A stretch of DNA of 64,000 bases. Source: Merluccius polli. Lineage: Eukaryota; Chordata; Actinopteri; Gadiformes; Merlucciidae. Under the pieces are notes generated by a model. The model made no database searches and was not told where the DNA came from. It worked only from the letters and a program-made list of their open reading frames with translations. The position numbers and the translations under genes were made by a program. Positions 60,901 to 64,000 of the stretch are shown piece after piece (the stretch's first letter is position 1; each line of letters opens with the position of its first letter). The stretch is from positions 1 to 64,000 of the forward strand of contig JAOPHQ010000850.1 of assembly GCA_030340625.1 (NCBI GenBank). The letters run 5' to 3'.

Positions 60901-63900
60901 GTAACGTTTATGACCAATCAGCATCAGGCTGTGGTATAAAATGTGTTATTGGGACAGTGAGGACAGCGGCGGTTGACGAGAACATCTCCAGATCCAGCGA
61001 GCGGAGTCAGGGCTATTGGAATGCAGCCCAGCTCTGCCGGCTTGTGCTCTTTTCCCCATTGTTTCTGATACCACTTCATTTTCTCTCAGACAGTAGTGGA
61101 GGCTATACCACCAGTGGTATAGTGGTAATGACTTAGAACAGTCATTTGCGTCTTTTCCAAAGCATTGCTAGAGTGTATGCATTTATTAGCACTTCAGCAT
61201 GTGCATGCCAGCTAACTGCTCATTTGAATCGATATTCGTTATGGTATCATCATAAAGAATATGCTTCAAAGTAGACATGTACAATTATAGGCATTGTAAA
61301 TCCATTCTTATGAAAACTAGGTGTCCATTTATGTTTTTTTGTGTCTGCATTTGCCCATGTGTTTGTGAAAGAGTGTTTATAATTGATCACCATGGCATGA
61401 TGAATGCAGCGCTGAACCGTAAAGGGAATTTACAAAAGAGTATGTACTGTTCCAAGGTATTTCCATCAATCACAACACAATGTTTAGCTATGCTTTACTA
61501 TACTATCTATACATCTATTATATCTTTATTCTTACTTTATTATTTGTATTCTTATTTTTAATTCTCTCATATCTTCATTGTCACCATGTAGCTGCAGTCA
61601 AAAGGTTTGGCTGCATGTAAGAATTTCACTCGCTCCTTTATACTTTGTGTAAATTTGTGATGTGACAATAAAGTTTAATCTGAGTCAATCACCCGCCTCG
61701 GTTACATTTCCGGGGCGGGATGTATTTTCATGAAATTAAAAAATACCTTGGACACAGTCCTACATTTCTGGAACCGGCTATTCAAACTTTGGCTACCTTA
61801 AAATACAGAAGTATTGGAGCATTTAACATAATAGTGCAAGCCACTTGTCTTGTCTTGAGAGACTACTCTGTGTATAATTTCTGCTTGCCTGGCGATCAGT
61901 TCCCCACAGCTGCTCTGGGGCAGACGCCACTGTGTCCCCAGAGCAAGAGAGGGCTGCTGTGGGCGATCAGCTGGAGATGTCCATGAGCTGGCCCAGCCCT
62001 CGCTGTGTCTCTCTGGCCCCCAACTAAATGCTAACCTCAGAGGCCCAACATCTGAGGCCAAGGGTCCCTTGGGGGAGATGACCGAGCTGCCTAGACCCTC
62101 AACTTGCAATTTTGCCTGCAGGGGCCTTTTTTTTTGTTAAAGCAACTGTTCAAGCAACTACTCTCAATTTTCCTGGGACGCTATTTCACGGTGTGTTAGT
62201 TAACATTTTGACACTGTGGGCATCCAGACTCTAACAGCAAGTTGTAATTCATGGCTTACGCATTTTTATTACGGCGCAGATATGATACAGCAGTGCATGG
62301 TGAAGAGTGTGTCCTCACTTCAATGTAATGGATATAGGAGATATGATTGCCCTTCTAACAATACAATTACATTTACTTTATATGTATGTATGTATGTGTA
62401 TTTATTTACTCTTTATTTTGCTTTGTATTCTTTATCGTTCAGCTGAACACAGCTTAAAAAATAAACTAAATGATGAAATGGTGACATTAATGCACTGTAC
62501 TAGAGAATAATTGGGATGTCAACTGGCTAATGGGCATGATACGTGACCTTAATTCAAGGTACACAAGTACAAGGTGATACTCACTAGTGTGAGGAGGAAT
62601 CAATACATGTCTCAAATAGGCGCATCGTACCATTATTGGCTCATAAAACCTTGCCATATTGCTTTAACCTCTCGTTGGAGCTGCTAAATCATTGTGATGC
62701 TTGATCTTGACTGAGGTTATGTTAGGCCGCACAGCCACAACACTGCTAATCATCTCATGTTGGCTCAGGAACAGGGTGACCCGGGTCCAAATGAATGGTT
62801 TAATTATATTCACCTGAAGATATATGAAGGTTAAGAAGGCCCTGTTGTGCTTTATAATCAACATGGTAGCCAATTGCCTTTGCAGCAAAGCTAAATTATG
62901 GGTAATGTTGAACTAATTTACTCTGTGTTGTCGCATTGCTCTATTGATAGGAATTCAATGCGTCACTTTCTTGGTACATTTCAATGTCCATAGACCTTTC
63001 AACGACAAGGTAGAAGCAAAGCACTGTTTTGGCCTTGAATCCACAATGCACAATTGTGCATTACAAAAGACACCACACACACAAATGCAAGGGGAATTGT
63101 CCATGTGATACGATGCGTTGATGTCAAATGGTTTCACTAGCAGTAATTTCTTCTGTGTGTTCATGGTCTATTGATAAACAGGGATTTCTGGAGGCAACAG
63201 GCTGTTGTGCTGTTGGTTTCTGGAGATGTCAGGTCTCATCTGATACCAGCCATGCCCTCACCCGGTGTAGTCGTAGCAGAAGAAAAAAATGCTGCAGATT
63301 GGAGCAAGCAGCAGTTTTGCCTGGAGCTAAGTCTCCGGTTGAGTAAGGATATGGATACAGGGTTGGCATGTTTGCTTCCTTCCTATCTTTCTCGCAGACA
63401 TCTACCAAAGGCTGGCAAGCATTTCCACTGGTTGGTTTCCAACTGTAAGCTACCTTAGCACCTGCTCAGAAGCAACATATCACCTCCTCCATCCGACCCT
63501 GCCAGAGGCAGAGAGGTAAGACAGATGTGCCTGTTTTTCGGGCCAAAGTGTCAGAAAACATATATGAGGTATAAAACATTCATAGTGGAGAAACCCTCGC
63601 TTTCACTTAGGGCTACAGCCAATCTTTCACAAACTCATTTGATTACCTTCTTTTTAGCATTCACACATATATCAGGAAAAGGCAAGGTATATAATGGGGA
63701 ACAAAACAACTGTTGGTCTGTGGGTGATTTGTTCAAATGACATGCCACATTGACTGAACATTAGGTTAAGACTAGACTGCCCCCTATTGCTTTTGGAATA
63801 GGTTTCAGGCCTTTAACATCTTAAAAACATAACTAATACTGTATTTTAAAATCCTACCAGTAATTACATGACTTATGCATATGCATAGATATCATTACAT

Positions 63901-64000
63901 ATGTTATTACATATTATTAAATAAAAAAAACACATTAATTACTATCAATGTTCCTATAGTGCTCTGAACCAAACCCACAAAACGCATTGTGGCTTTGTCC
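57291..64000. other. Downstream intergenic region without recognised genes
   Basis: No protein family, splice-consistent exon set or RNA gene was recognised on either strand. A G run of about 31 lies at 57949-57979. A LINE-tail-like segment occurs at about 61590-61685 (TAAGAATTTCACTCGC, GTGACAATAAAGTTTAATCT). The segment at 61860-62110 is GC-richer than its surroundings but shows no supported coding sequence. Confidence 0.5.

Noticed and set aside
61860..62110. GC-richer block as a possible exon of a downstream gene
   Set aside because: Frames are short, no domain is recognised, and no convincing acceptor/donor pair flanks them.

Overview
The window is eukaryotic nuclear DNA, almost certainly from a teleost fish. 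The evidence is a spliced vertebrate gene with GT-AG introns, very dense CA/CT/TA/poly-G microsatellites, teleost-style hAT MITEs, a chromodomain Ty3/gypsy retrotransposon, a LINE fragment and SINE-like repeats. The repeat profile would suit a clupeiform-like fish, but that is only a guess. No bacterial genes, operons, CRISPR arrays or convincing structural RNA genes were seen.

The only host protein-coding gene I can support is one plus-strand gene for a GDNF-family receptor alpha, best matched to GFRA4. Its eight coding exons run from 18638 to 56035. Reading phase is continuous across every junction, giving 1338 nt and 445 aa. The protein has a signal peptide (exons 1-2), three cysteine-rich domains (D1 in exon 2; D2/D3 in exons 4-6), a linker (exon 3) and a Ser-rich C-terminal tail ending in a GPI-anchor-like hydrophobic segment (exons 7-8). 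Family knowledge makes it a cell-surface co-receptor that binds a GDNF-family ligand and presents it to the RET kinase. Mammalian GFRA4 has lost D1; this gene keeps it. Intron 3 has a GC donor and a CT microsatellite as its polypyrimidine tract.

Layout: 1-18.1 kb is intergenic, repeat-rich sequence with no recognisable gene. About 18.1-18.64 kb is a CpG-rich putative promoter/5' leader with small upstream ORFs. 18.68-42.79 kb is the 24-kb intron 1, holding a two-part 27-bp minisatellite with an LTR-like insert, a hAT MITE with a perfect 32-bp-arm palindrome, a second decayed copy of that MITE, a 17-bp tandem repeat and a foldback element close to exon 2. 42.79-48.81 kb holds exons 2-6. 48.81-55.54 kb is intron 6, containing a foldback MITE, an antisense chromovirus with a gag-pol TGATG overlap and a deleted integrase core, and an antisense internally deleted LINE. 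55.54-56.04 kb holds exons 7-8, followed by the 3'UTR and then 57.3-64 kb with no recognised gene.

I found no undescribed multi-gene system. The most unusual signals are microsatellites embedded in functional parts of the gfra4 gene (5' leader, splice acceptor, coding Ser tract) and the structured mobile elements in its introns.
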